From NCBI GenBank assembly GCA_963855995.1, contig OY979718.1, positions 28,367,282 to 28,431,281 of the forward strand: 64,000 nt of DNA, in the 5' to 3' direction. Shown piece after piece: positions 22,691 to 36,800 of this stretch (within the stretch, counting starts at the first letter, position 1; every line of letters begins with the position of its first letter). The notes under the pieces are model-generated. The model did no database searches. It had not been told where the DNA came from and saw only the letters and a list, made by a program, of their open reading frames with translations. Origin of the DNA: Muricea muricata (taxonomy: Eukaryota; Cnidaria; Anthozoa; Malacalcyonacea; Plexauridae). The position numbers were made by a program, and so were the translations under genes.

Positions 22691-23790
22691 CAACACGGGT
22701 GTTTTAACTATAATTTTAAACAAAATGTGTGAATGACTAAATCTACAGGTCGAGTGTTTTTATTTAGAATAGATGTTTTTGTTACTATCAGCATCCGTAG
22801 TCTGCAGTCTGCATCCGCATCTGTATCCACAGTTCGCATCTGCAATTCGCTACCTGCAAATTCCACCGTGCCTGGAATTAGCTTTGTGTGTACTGCCATG
22901 GTTGCTAGGAGACCAAAATGATTTTGTGCTTCAGTATAGGGCAAGTGCACTTGAAAATTTTTTTGTGAGTCTCACTTCCTTTGTGCACCATTTCATGTAA
23001 TTATTTTGCAAATACAGTTTTCTTTTGTGTGCTTCGAATATACTTAATAAGTCATTATTTACATACAGTCCATCTGTTTCATATGTAATTTGTACGTACT
23101 ACTATTTTTGACCGCATCAGAATGTCATATTACTAGTGCGTAACTTCAGTTTTGACAAACTTCAGTTACAGTTTTGAATAAACTATGCAATTAATACAAT
23201 ATAAACATATTCCTATGACTGCAGAATTTGCAAGAGTAGCACTGGTCAAATTTGACCACAAATGCTATAACATTATATTCCTTCAACAGCCAGAATCTTC
23301 AATACAAAAAAGTGCATTTCTTCTCTTATGAATCAACAAAGTCATGAACCTTTCCTGCTCGTGCCTCAGCGAGTATGATGTTAATAAAGCAACACAAAGT
23401 AAAAATGAACTGTCTGTTCCATGAAACGTATAAACAAAGTATATATACTAAGGAAAGATCCGAACAAAAAATAAAAGAATCTGCACGGTTCTCGTTTTTA
23501 TTCCCAAACTTTCTGCCCCCCCCCCCTGTATATTTTCATAAAACCTGCTCATAGGCTAATACTCCAAGAACTTTGGAGTATACGCCTGACATGTAACAAG
23601 TTTTTAAAAGGGCCTTCATCACCACACACACAGGGTACAAGGTTGGATGACTACAGTACAGACTTAAAAACCTGCAGCTAAATAGAGGAATGCAATATTT
23701 CAGAAACAAAGATGTTATGAAACATTTAACAACGGATATGATAGTTAAATTTTCTATCGATAAGCCAAAATAAAAATATATTGCCTTAAG
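22691..23790. other. Non-coding stretch between the LINE relic and the MICU-like exon
   Basis: No coding exon recognised on either strand, although this is where the next exons of the minus-strand MICU-like gene would be expected. A poly-C tract lies near 23516. Confidence 0.4.
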
Positions 23791-23798
23791 TTAAGCAC

Positions 23799-24195
23799 CT
23801 TTCTTGCTGTCAACCAAAGAATTCAGAAAATCTTGTGGAGACATCAGTGGTTTTCCACCATATTCATAAGAAGCATACTCCTCAAACTTTATCTGTTTTA
23901 AAGTCAAGTCCGTCTGAACAGTAGGCGCCTCTTCATCATTCGACGCTGCAGATAGTACAAAAGATTTATGTAATACGCTTGGCTGTTTTGCTTTTAGCCA
24001 GTAAATCGCTCCTGTTCCAGTTGCAAATGCACCGGCCACGACTAGCCAACCCCACTGATGTTCATGTAGTCTGTTGGAGTTCGTACTTGTGCCATGAAAG
24101 CGTCTAGAAAACAAGTTTTCAGCTTGATTTAAAAAGTTGGATTTTCTTAAAAATCGTAAATTGTAAAGTATTCTATAACCCAAAACATTCGACAT
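23799..24195 (-). CDS. 5' coding exon of a MICU-like mitochondrial calcium-uptake regulator (partial gene)
   Basis: ATG at 24195 opens a frame of 134 codons, ending at 23791 if unspliced. The AAG|GTGCTT at 23799/23798 is a plausible donor, and the frame ends only three codons past it, so an exon boundary is likely. Residues 1-40 are basic and lack acidic residues (YRILYNLRFLRKSN, LFSRRFHGT), like a mitochondrial presequence. WGWLVVAGAFATGTGAIYWL is one membrane segment. The end, IKFEEYASYEYGGKPLMSPQDFLNSLV, resembles the 'RFxxFAS-ExEGExxMTPxDFLxSV' segment before the EF hands of MICU2/MICU3. The EF-hand exons were not found downstream to 15 kb. It is either a gene with remote exons or an orphan exon. 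Confidence 0.5.
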
Positions 24196-24347
24196 GTTGA
24201 ATTTTGACAAACAAAATTTTCTCTTAGTAATTCCTTATCGTTTTTGTGCAATTTCCTTAATTTCCAAATTCCCTGAAGATAAAATGTAGTGATAAAATGC
24301 ATGCGACAAGCAGTGGTCACGAGTCTTGGTCCGTGTTGACTAGTAAT

Positions 24348-24498
24348 AGCGAGGTTTAGCAAACACGACGCGACGTCAAAGACGACGTGAGAATGGCGTC
24401 AAAATGGCGTGATATGACCATTTAAGGATATTGCAACGCCATTTTGACGCCATTCTCACGTCGTCTTTGACGTCGCGTCGTGTTTGCTAAACCTCGCT
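24348..24498. repeat. Perfect palindrome: 63-bp arms, 25-bp loop
   Basis: 24348-24410 (AGCGAGGTTTAGCAAACACG...) is exactly inverted at 24436-24498. The arms contain GACGTC, ACGTGAG and TGGCGTCAAAATGGCG. It lies about 150 bp upstream of the MICU-like start codon. It may be a very young foldback element or a gene-conversion-maintained palindrome. Confidence 0.85.
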
Positions 24499-24514
24499 AA
24501 TTTATATTATGGCG

Positions 24515-24763
24515 ATGGCTAAAGAGGATGAACGAGAGGTAGGTTTTCAAGATGGCGGGTGTTTTTTAAAATTTTTAAAACGAGGACAAATCAAAAACCA
24601 GACATTTATAGCATTCCTAAATTGTGGTTAGGTTCAGGGTTAAGGTTAGGGTGAGCTTTAGGAATGATATAAATGTTTGATTGTTAATTCGTTCTCGTTT
24701 TAAGAATCTTGAAAAACAGCCGCCATCATGAAAACCTACCTCTCGTTCATCCCCTTTAGCCAT
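24515..24763. mobile_element. 249-bp foldback MITE
   Basis: Left ATGGCTAAAGAGGATGAACG and right CGTTCATCCCCTTTAGCCAT are inverted ends. The arms continue through 'AGAGGTAGGTTTTCA' and 'ATGGCGG/CCGCCAT'. The centre contains 'GGTTAGGTTCAGGGTTAAGG'. It directly follows the perfect palindrome. Confidence 0.75.
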
Positions 24764-25723
24764 GACCAATTTGCAATTTATTTTAGTATACACCCGACAT
24801 TGTCTTTTAAAAATCCTGCATTCTGATTGGCTACTCAACCGTTGTCTATTCGTGATGGTGAACGTTTGGGAAAAATGAAAACAAACCTGAAAAAATATGG
24901 CAGTAAACTAAACTCTCGTTTCGCCGAGGTTTCCGAGGAATTTTTAGAGAGTTTGATGGAGTGTATACTAAAACAATTAGATAACTCGCCCTCGTTGTCT
25001 ATGAGCGAATAGTCAACTCAGGCTTTCGCCTTTGTCGACTATTCGCTCATAGACAACTCGGACTCGTTGTCTAATAGACCGATCCCGGCTATGCTTGATT
25101 GACCGGCAAAACAATGGGTAGTTTTCCCAATGGAATACAGAATGTCCGATCAACAAACTTAAATTTATAAGAAGTTCAAGCTGTTATCGATTCTTTCGCA
25201 AATGTACCTTTAGAATGCTTAATTATAGGACCGACATTTGCAAATTTTTAACAATCGAGGTTTTTTCCACGCTGTATATCGAAAACAAATTTTAGCTTGT
25301 CCGACGTAGCAACAGTTACTAGGGAGGGAGAACAATAGATGCGGGATCGGTCTATTGTTAAATAAAGCATTATTATACAGAGCACCATACTGGCTAGCCG
25401 CTGACCGTGAGGGCGCGGCGGCTGTTTACCCCTCCCCCCCCCCGGACTAGCCTTGCAATCAGAACACAGTGAAGCTCTAAGTATGCTGGAACGATAACTT
25501 CGGGGACATGGGGAAATTTGAAGCCATGCTTTGTAGGTAGTGCCAGTCCCGGTTGAAAAATACACTTTTTATGTCAATGAATTTTACACCTTTAAATTCC
25601 TCTTAAATACACTTCCCTTTTTTATCTTAAAACATGATGTGATAACTAAAATTTACCTGCACATTTTAGTGGAATAAAATATAAAACAAAGAGACAAGAT
25701 AGAAAAGTGTATTTTGGAAGTCG
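24764..25723. repeat. Region of degenerate foldback repeats
   Basis: Holds 'GCATTCTGATTGGCTACTC' (about 24819) and an inverted pair 'GTTGTCTATGAGCGAATAGTC' at 24994-25014 and 25037-25057, plus 'ATAGACCGATCCCG' near 25076 with its inverse near 25347. The rest is unassigned and contains a poly-C run near 25430. Confidence 0.5.
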
Positions 25724-26745
<1,022 letters not shown>

Positions 26746-27850
26746 CTACCAAGTGATGGACTATGGTAGTGCGTATTAGGGTTGTAAGCTTGTAATGCCT
26801 GTGAAGTTGTGAATTGGTATAGGTTGAGGTTTTAACTAAAACTAAATAAATCATACAGTCTTGCAGTCATTTCATTACAGATAGGTAAACTTTGTGTTTC
26901 ACGTCATTTTTTTGCGTTTCTCTCAAGATTGTGTTTAAAATTATGTCGTATTGTGCTTTGCATTGATCTTTGATACTGTTCTGAATCGCTTATTCTTCTT
27001 TGCCTGCCATATTGTTGCAAAATAAATTAGAATACATTTCACTTCAGTTTTTTGAACACAGAACATTTTTCGTAAAAAGTTGCCTTTAAGACATGTTTTA
27101 AAATTTTGAAGTTAAGCTACGTGTGCTGTTTTATTCTGAATCCTACTCCACCGTTCAAACGCTGAAATTCTACAAACCCTATGAATATGACATAGATCGC
27201 TCAAGTGTCTCAACAATTTTATCCGAGATTGCAGGTTTTGGGGATAGCGTCTAATATCAAGAATGCAAAAATTTGAGACGATTCGATACACAATTATGTA
27301 CAGGATATTGAGAAGGATTATGTATTATTATACAACAAAATATTCAAAATTAAACTATAAATTCTCCCGTTTCCTTCGGTGAAAAAAACGTGTCGCTGAT
27401 TCGATAGAATTTTTTAAGAGATTTCATAAAAAAACGTTTGATAGAAAAATAGACTAGTAGAACCACTACATCAGTATCATACTAGAAGGAAAATAAAAAA
27501 ATATATCATCGAAGGAAATTTCGAAAATTGCAAGTACGATGAAAAGCAAGCCTTATTTACTCGATTTGTTGCCATAGCAACAACATTTTAACACACAGCA
27601 AGCACGATGAAATCTTCACTAGGGCTGAATGTCATCTTTGAATAGTAAAAGATAGGGGAAATGCCACCTTAAGTTGGCTATATTGTGAGTATAGTGACAG
27701 TACGAGCACGCGACCTACTTATATGATGTGCTGTTTTTTAATGGTTTATACTGTTTATACGTCTGGTATGAGTATATCTATTAGACTAATCATACAGTTC
27801 GAGATACATTACATACAAAAATAACAACTGCCAATAATACTACAGTTATT
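26746..27850. other. Region between the BEL relic and the 3' end of the septin gene
   Basis: AT-rich with no recognised coding sequence. It should contain the septin 3' UTR on the minus strand, but I could not identify a convincing poly(A) signal close to the stop codon. Confidence 0.4.
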
Positions 27851-30800
27851 TTATCGCTTTCTTTTATCTTTCTGTGTTGCCATCAATGTTGCTTGCTTCT
27901 TGCGTTGCTCAAAAAGATTGATTTCTTCGTCCTAAATTAGTGTAAGCAAAACAGCTGAAAATAATCATATTGAACTAGGGTTGTAGGGGTGGGGGTTCCA
28001 ATCGTCCAGTGCACGCGTGTATCCAGGTTAGAAATACGCCCGTACCGCCTAATTCATTCATTTTAGGCAGTTTCTAAGCATAGTGCACAGTTTCAAGCCC
28101 TAGAAGAGACTTAGAATAACTGTTATTTTTTGAACTATATAAATAAAGCAACCTAACTGGCTGACAAGCGTTTCAGAGCGGTTCGCAATATTGCAAGGCG
28201 GACCGCTCCGAAGTTCTTCCGGACCGCCGCGGAAAGTGTAAACAATAGGGAGAATATCTATAATTACAGAAGTGGCAGCGAAAACGGTTGCCTCCACCAT
28301 GAAGAAATTGAAGGAGGATCGATGCAATACCTAGTATTTTAAATTTAACTATTTCCCACAATATAGTTAGAATGAGTAAGGGAACAATTGTATGTTGATT
28401 TGAGCGAACGTGTATGCTAATTTTTATAAATTATAAAAACGTTATTGCCTTTTTGGCTTAAAATACACGTGTAAGTCAGAAAGTTTTTGTCTGTTCGTAC
28501 GGACCCCTCCCCCCCCCCCCCGTATCCAGACTCTCTTCTCTAGGATTCTCGCCTGAGGAAGAGAGTGTGCGTGTGTGTATATAATTTATGTATAAACCTA
28601 GTAGCCCAAAATTGTTTAGTGTTTTGATAATTCAAACATCCATTCAGTTTTATATTGAAGTCTGTGGCGTAGCGGTAGTTGCGTAATTGTATATATATAT
28701 ATTAATATACATAGAGATTATAAAATTAATATATATATACAATTACGCAACTACCGCTACGCCACAGACCTCAAGATAAAACTGAATGGAAATGAATGGA
28801 TGTTTGAACTATCAAAACACTAAGCAATTTTGGGCTACCCAGGGAATAAACTGCGTAAATTATTAACATTCATAGTCTCAAGACTAGAGACATATATTGA
28901 CACATAGAAAATGTGTCACTTTACTACACATGGCCGTTAATAGGGCGGGGGGGGGGTGTATATTAATGTTTCATGTTCTGCACGACGAGTTTCTTTTCAA
29001 ATCAAATTCAAATTGATCAATTTGAATCGCTGGCAAATGAAACGAATACAAAAACCTATACAATACCTAGACTAAATATTAAAACACCAGACTATTGAAG
29101 AATTCAAATAACTAGCACATTTGTTAAACGCATTTTATATGTTTTACTTTAACAGACAAAAATTATAGTCTTTGAGAATAAAACTATTTGGGAAGCATTA
29201 AATTGCACAATTAACTCCAAACGTTCTTAACTAGTAGCTAAAATATTACTGTCCAGATAACGATAGTTTTTTATAATAAGGTTCTAAAATGTGGTGAATT
29301 TAACAATTGCAAATTTAACAATTTAGGCGCTGTTTGGTAATTTGTGTATTTCTCCAAAAGAAGAAGATATGTGGCCAAATCAACTATGCCGTGATTCTAA
29401 GTACACATTACCCCCTTCAAACTTTACACAAATTTTCGAAGTTTTAAAAAAGAAGTTATATTGTGATTTCAAGTGATCTTTGCAATGCAACCAAGAAAAT
29501 ACTTGACAAATTTTTGTTTCATAGGTACTTTAAGCGAAATCAATTTGGCCCCTAATTTTAAATTTTGTTTGATTTTCACAGACAGATTCTCTTAAGACTC
29601 TTTCTGTACCGTAGCATCCAAAAAAATAATAAGTCTAGTAATTTTCTAGTAATTTGCGTTATGACTGGCTGACTGTAAATTTTCGCCACTCGCCACAATA
29701 CTATGATTAGAAATGATTAAATAATAATCATCATTGTGAACGCGGTTACTGGAGCTGCCAACCTCGTTTCCAGGGCCTTTTAGAGTGAGGGAAAAGGCCC
29801 TGGCACCGGCTGGCTTTCAAAACCACGAATCGTGGTTTTTGAATAAATTAACGCGATAACTGTATATGCGTTTTTTTGCAAAATGACCGATAAATCGAAG
29901 TGTTTGGAAAAAAACACGTAATGCAGTGCCTTAGTAAGGCGTTAATTTTTTTTTCTCCACGCAGATATACAATTATACGGTTTTAGATAAATTAACTGAG
30001 TGAGGTTATAGATTAATAAAATTGCAGAAGTTAGCAGCCGGTGCCGGATCGAGGTAGTGGAGCCGCTTAGAAAAATCCCAATAAAAACATAGCATACCAG
30101 TTGTTGCTGCTTTTGCGAAATATTTTTCTTTTCTTCTGCCTGCACTTTTTTAAGATGCTCAAACTTCGCATACAGCTACAAAGAACAAAAAAATATGCTG
30201 TTACTTGAATGCCATAAAAGTATGTGGTTTTTACTAATTCAGCGCTTGTTCAGTTACCGCAAATGATTTTTTTTATATAATAAGCAGAATTTGTTCTGGT
30301 TTTTCATTGTTCTAGAGCCGTGATCTATTTTAGAGAACAGACGGACGGCTAGCGTCATGTCAGCGACAAGCCAATCACAGTCTTTTGAGAATATTCAGCA
30401 GCCAATCGCCTTCTTTAATTTGCATATATCATAATCAACTCAAATTTTCGCCAAACACCAGAAAACTTATCTTGACAAACACATGACATTTTGTTTGACC
30501 ATTGTCAGTTATAGATAAACCGTTCAGGTATATAATAGCGTGGTAAGAGCATCAGTGACTTTGTGGTAAATACATTTCTGTGTTTCTATGAAAAAACTGA
30601 ACAGACAATGACAAAAATAACTGAACAGACAACGAAAAAATGTTATCTATTTGTTAAATAGAATGCAACTGTACAGTGAACATTTATATACAGTAACGAC
30701 TGGTAAGTAGCTCAATGTCGTTAAAAAGGAAAAGTCATGTGGTACCTCTTGCTCTTCTTGCTTAAGTTCTGCTTCTTTGTTCTTTACTTTTTTGATAAAA

Positions 30801-33800
30801 CTACTTCTCATTTCATCTTCTCTTTTCTGAAGTTCCCCCATATAGTCCTTACGACGTTGTTCGTACGTCTCTTGCAAACTAGTAAATTCAACCCATGTAT
30901 TTCCTTATTTTGTAGCTTTTGTGTAGGTTTAGTATTTATTGTAGTGATAGCCCATGGTGTTTAGACTTCATGTCATTATTGCAGTACTGTCAGGTTTAGA
31001 TGACAACTTTATTCTTAGATGACTTAATATAAATATATGTATATATATGCATAACATAACAATAAGAGTATCATATTTACATATTTGGATGTATATATAT
31101 ATATAAAAATAGAACAAATAAAAAGTTATACGTGGTGTTTGCACAAAATTATGTATCTACAAAGCAGACTATATGACTAGTGTCCGTTATTTACACCATT
31201 GTACTGAGCCAATCACGGACAAAATGCATCAAATATTCCAACGCGAGTAATCTTTACAGATTTCAAGTTTAACTATTACCGACATACCTTAATGGCTGGC
31301 TTTCAGAATCGGTGTCTGCGAAGCCCATGTCAGCTAATTTGTTTTTACGATACACTTCGTAATGCTTTTCATGCGTTTGCTCAATAAGATCAGCCATATT
31401 TGTCCTGAAAAAAAAACCCCGGTTCATCGTTAACCTGTATTAAGCGTTTTTGGTCATCTGTCAATTTGGGAGCAAAATTGCTAATATCGGTTTGGCTAGA
31501 TTACAGTCTCCAGACGTCATTTACCCTCGAATAATAAATTATATGGTCATTGTGCATATTTCTATTTATTTAAATAAATGCAGAAAAACTAAAATAAAAA
31601 TAAATAAAAAAAACCCAGAAAAAAAATATATCACTAAAATATAATTTAAAGAAGTAATAAAATAAATAATTACTTCAAAAAAAATCATCTTCATATTTTA
31701 TATTTGTCTTGGAAAAAACATGACAATTTCGTAAAAACTACTATGGCGTCAATGGGCCACCATACACCTCCACGTCTCCTACGACAAACAATCTAACGCG
31801 GCTCAAAACCAGATATCTTCACACAATTATCGAGGAAAAATCTAAAGTTTCCTGGTCGGCAAAATTCAATATAGGTCGTTAGAACGACGCCTTAGCTGAA
31901 ATATTTTTCTGGCAAAACAATGTAAAACGCTTGAATACTAAGTATGTTCACAAGTACCCCATTCCGTCAGTTTTAGTTTGTTCTGACGCCAGTAGCATGG
32001 CGTGTGGAGGCATTACAGCAGGCAACAACCTCGAGTGCCATTGTAACTCGAATGGTCGTTTTGCTCCTCCTTACTGTCCTTGTTGCAAAAACTGTAAATT
32101 CTCGTTCAGGCAGTCAATAATTCTTTTTCTTCCTCAACGGCTAAGTACAAAGGCCTTTTCAAAGACTAACTACAGCATGCTACAGGACAGGGCAGATTAC
32201 GAGACATAATATAATAAGACAAACATATAGATTTCCAAGTCCATGAATTCTCTGCGTTTGAAGTTTTTCTTAAGGCAGATTTATAGTACTTGAGAAGTTC
32301 GCTTTTAAATCCATAAATTGTATTGTCCTTATCAAAAATGCTAGATGCGCGACCAGGATCATTATAAAGTTTTTCGAAACATTCCCTGATCGTAAAATTT
32401 ATTTTAACACGAGCTTTCAACTGCTAGACTGACAGTGTTAAAATAAATTTTACGATGACAGTCGAAAGCTCATGGTAAATAAAATTTTATGATCAGAGAA
32501 CGTTTCAGAAAAAGGTGAATGAAAGCAGAGAAACTGATCGACTATTCTCTGCGCATCCATGATTTCTCCCCTCGCTTGTACACAGGAACGACATTAGCTA
32601 TTTTCCAATCATCAGGGAGAATACCGAAACTCAAGTATTTTGTAGTAAATGTTTTATATTCGGCTGAGCATGTGCGAATGAGAATATAAAAGACTTTTAT
32701 TACAGGGTTACACCTCATTTGCATAGGTGCTTATATTACGCATGAGTGTAGGTGTGCAGAAAACAGAAGTCATTCGCGTCCAATATCTCTGCTGCGTATC
32801 ATCAACTTGGTTAAGGTATACAATATAGTGAGTGTTGTACTCTTCCTTTGTTTACATTTTGTCTCTTGATTAATTTAGAAAGAGGAAGATCGGTATCTCA
32901 TAGCGTGTAAATAGATTAATATATGATCTTTGTTTACTGTTGAAAATCTACGCAAGCGATTGGTCAAAATCAATCACGTGCGTTTTAGTTACCTGGTAAC
33001 AATAGGTCGTTCGAGTACATTACCCGCAATAACGCACGAAAAACGTGCATTATGCATTTAAAATGACTACAAATTTTGTAAATATTGATGAAAGAAGAAT
33101 TTAGCCAGATTGCACACGAAGTAATTCCTAAAAGTACGAAAAGACAAACAAAGTGGAGCATTGCAATTTTTCGAGGTAAATAAACTAAGCCAAGATGTAT
33201 AGAAAATTGTTCGTTCATTGTGCACTCAGCTTGTGGGTTATTTGTAAACAAAACACTCACAACAGTCTCTAACCCTTAAGTAATATCTAAAGCACTAAAC
33301 AATGGCATCTATAAATTCAAGAACACAGTACTTACCAAACAATTTAAGTTACTGAAGTTGAAAAACCCTGAGCAGAAGAAAAGCCCTGTGTTTTAGTAGC
33401 AAATGTTTGTATTATGTAGTAAATGTTTTATTATTCAGATGAGCATGTGCGAACAATAACTTTATCTTTGGTGATTACAATATGATTTTGTAATTTATGT
33501 TATGAAGCTAGAGTTGTTGCGTTGAGGAATGGGCAGCGTGCGATGTTGCTCTCTCCAGCAGGCTGGGGCCAGTAAGGTTATCAACATTATAATCATTGGT
33601 CCATGATTTCTAGTGATGTGTGTTCAATGGCATTCTCCTTTGGGAAAATACGAAATCTTGCCAAGTACATATATAAAATATACGAAGGGAAGCAGCATGT
33701 TTTGTACAGACAGTGCCACTACTTCCAAACGAAGCCATCCATTGTCAAGCAAAGCATTTCTAATCTACCTAATAAAAGATTCTGTTCCTAATTGCTGTAC

Positions 33801-36800
33801 TTGGTAGTTTTATAAGAACGAAACAATGATATCTGTTATAAGTAATTTGTTACTTTCAGGCTTCACGCGGAAACCTTATTTTGAAGTATACCTTCCAGCG
33901 ATTTTCCCCACGATTCGTCCTTGGAGGATCGCGGGCTCGGGCTACGAAAATGCTATTCCCAGTCTTTGCTCCTATTTTCTATTCATTTTTCTCAAATTCA
34001 AAACTGATTAGCTTAACAAAGGCTTGCCAAAACAAAAACTGCACCAATGTTTTTTGTTTCTGTGAGCTACTTGACACTTTTTACCACTAATAGAAATTTA
34101 TATTAAATGTCAGAAGTTTATTTTTGGACTTTAGCGTTAATTTCAGAGATCACTCTATGTCTGATATTCGTACTTGTGTAATGGTCTACACTCTGTCAAT
34201 ATGGCGCTTTCTTCACAAATCCACTATTATGTAGAAATGTGCGCTTACCGCTGCACTACTTTTATTTACAGAGATATTTACCATTTTATAAACGTAATGA
34301 GACACCTAATTCGCATGTTTCAAAAAACCGAAATATCTCTAAACAATGTTAAGGCTTCTTTCTAGTTGAATTGTTCTGTTGTGCTTGAAATTGGGTCAAC
34401 GAATTTTTCGTCGCAGTTTACCATACTCGTATCCGTGTTGTATTGAATATTTGACTCGCGATTGTATATTCAATACAACATGCCCGCTCGTATTTAAACA
34501 TTACAAATAATAAATAATGTAATTTAGAACTAGAATGAGCCAAACAGCGTGCGTCCATGGTACTGTACCTTAAAAGCATTTCACGTAGCTTGACAAAATC
34601 GCAGTGAGCCTCATTTTCGACTAAAGAATGGAAAATTAGAAGATCAGTTATTCAAATAATCTATAAAAATGAAGATGTATCGGATTAGTCCATAATTAAA
34701 ATAATCCAACCCAATGATTAGTAAAGAATATACATGCCGCGCATATATGTACCTGCGAATTGGAATTTAATGGACCATTCCCCAATTAGACAAACTTTTA
34801 AATTCGAAAACAATTTTAGCACAGTTGGAAAGAGCTTCCTAAATTTAGTGAAATTGTGAAGTTTGGTTGCAAAATATTGTAAATTATTGAAAATATAGTA
34901 ATGTAAAGTTTGCGAATTTTGTATACTTTTGTATTACGCGGGAAAAAGCGTTACCACATTTCTACATAGTGGTAACGCTTTTCCGCTCGTAATACAAAAA
35001 GTATACAAAATTCGCCAACTTTACAGGACTATATTTTCCACATTTTATAATATTTTACAACCAAACTTGACAATTGTATGAAATTTAGGATGTTCTTTCC
35101 AGCTGTGCTAATTGATTTTCCGAATTTAAAAGTTTGTTGAATAGGGGAATGGTCCATTGGAAGTGGAATTCAAAACAGACTTGACACTAAGTATTGTACA
35201 CGCTACATATATAAATCATATAAAATAATAGTCCAAATGGGCACTATATATAGAAGATATTACACAGCGGTGCGAAGATATGAATTTTGTTTTCAAGTGG
35301 TAAAAACAAATATTTTACGAATGAGCGCAAAGAACGAGTAAAATATTGCTTTCATCACGAGAAGATAAAATTCACATAGTGAGAATCTATCCTGTCAAAT
35401 TCTCTTTGGGAGAAAACTGGAGTATTTACAATAATTCCCTACTTTCTACAAAGCCTTGGCAAACTGTTTTCACATTTGTGTTATTGATCTATAATGAGAG
35501 CAATAACACACGATCTCAGAGTTGAAAAGCAGATACTCTGATGACTGTGCGCCAAAGCCCCGATTTCAAACGAAATTAATCGGGCAGAAAAAGAATATGC
35601 GAGCATTTACCCCATCCACCAAACAGTTAACAGCCGATCCGAACGTTGCAACATAGTAAAATATTCGTATTGGGCAAATTATTGGGATTGTTGTGGTTGG
35701 GGTTAGGGTTTTGGGTCAGCGTCGTCTTAACTTTACATGCATGAAATTACAATCCCAGTAGGTACTGGAATTGTTAAACGTTGTAATTTTATTGGGCTAC
35801 AACATTCAGATCGGCTGCAATTAAGTGTTAGGTACGGCTCTGCTCCCAACTTACACAAGTTCACGTTGTGGAGGGTTGAGATACTAACATGTAGATTATT
35901 AACCCACCTAGAACAGTTCCCCAAGGATATTGCCGTGCGCGAACTCTTTCTTTACCAACAGTAACTTCATCTCTACTGCCAACAACTGCAAACGGAATTT
36001 GCTCCTATAATACAAGATTTTGTGTTTTGTAGAGTTATTAGCTAAACAAAGCTAAACATATTAACTACACAAATTGCCATACAATAGTATACAAATAATG
36101 AATGTTTATGAGTGCAATGGTAAGAATATTTTCATGAGGTGAAAGATTGATTGTTCCATTACCAGACTATTGTTTTTCAAAACCAATTTATTCGACATTT
36201 AAAACAACACGCATTTGAGTCGTATTTAGCATTTGAATTATTTCGCATTCATCTCAAGACCGAAGCCAGCCTAAAGTAAACTACAAAGACCGTACGAAGA
36301 GCTTTTTGACGGATGGAAATTGTGAGATTGCAATGGAAAAAACTATTGCACTCCTAGGAATTACTTCTGTAAAGTAAATTTACCATCGTAAGTTTCCTAT
36401 ATATCGGCGATGCTGTTTCAAAGAAACTAATGACGCTCAGAACATTAATGAGAGTGTGATTTAAATTTGACTTATCCACTGTTTAAGCTAAAGGAGCCTC
36501 GAACCAGCGGCACTTGATCTTTCTCGATATAAAAAGGTAGAGGTCTACGATTTAATTTTCGCGACACAGCGTGTTGAAGTTGGATTTGATTTTACGAGAC
36601 ACCTTGCATAATATAAAACATTAGGTTGGTATATGGTTATATCTCGACTTACATTCATCGAACTATTAAGATCAGCTTCTTTTTCATCGTCCACTGGAAA
36701 CTTGTAAATTTGCACGTCACCTGATTTTAGTTCCTCCATAATCTACAAAATTTATCAGTTATGTAATTGACGATAATCATTACACATTAAAAAACTTAAT

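Noticed and set aside
22708-22950. Minus-strand ORF with VDTDADAD that could be an EF-hand exon of the MICU-like gene
   Set aside because: The acidic run comes from a 'GCATCTGTATCC' simple repeat; the EF-hand loop spacing is not met.
24620-24655. Telomere-like GGTTAGGGTTAAGGTTAGGG words
   Set aside because: Only a few degenerate units at the centre of a foldback MITE, not a telomeric array.
28671-28690. tRNA-type box A (TGGCGTAGCGG), suggesting a SINE or tRNA gene
   Set aside because: No box B or cloverleaf; the segment occurs in both arms of a foldback.
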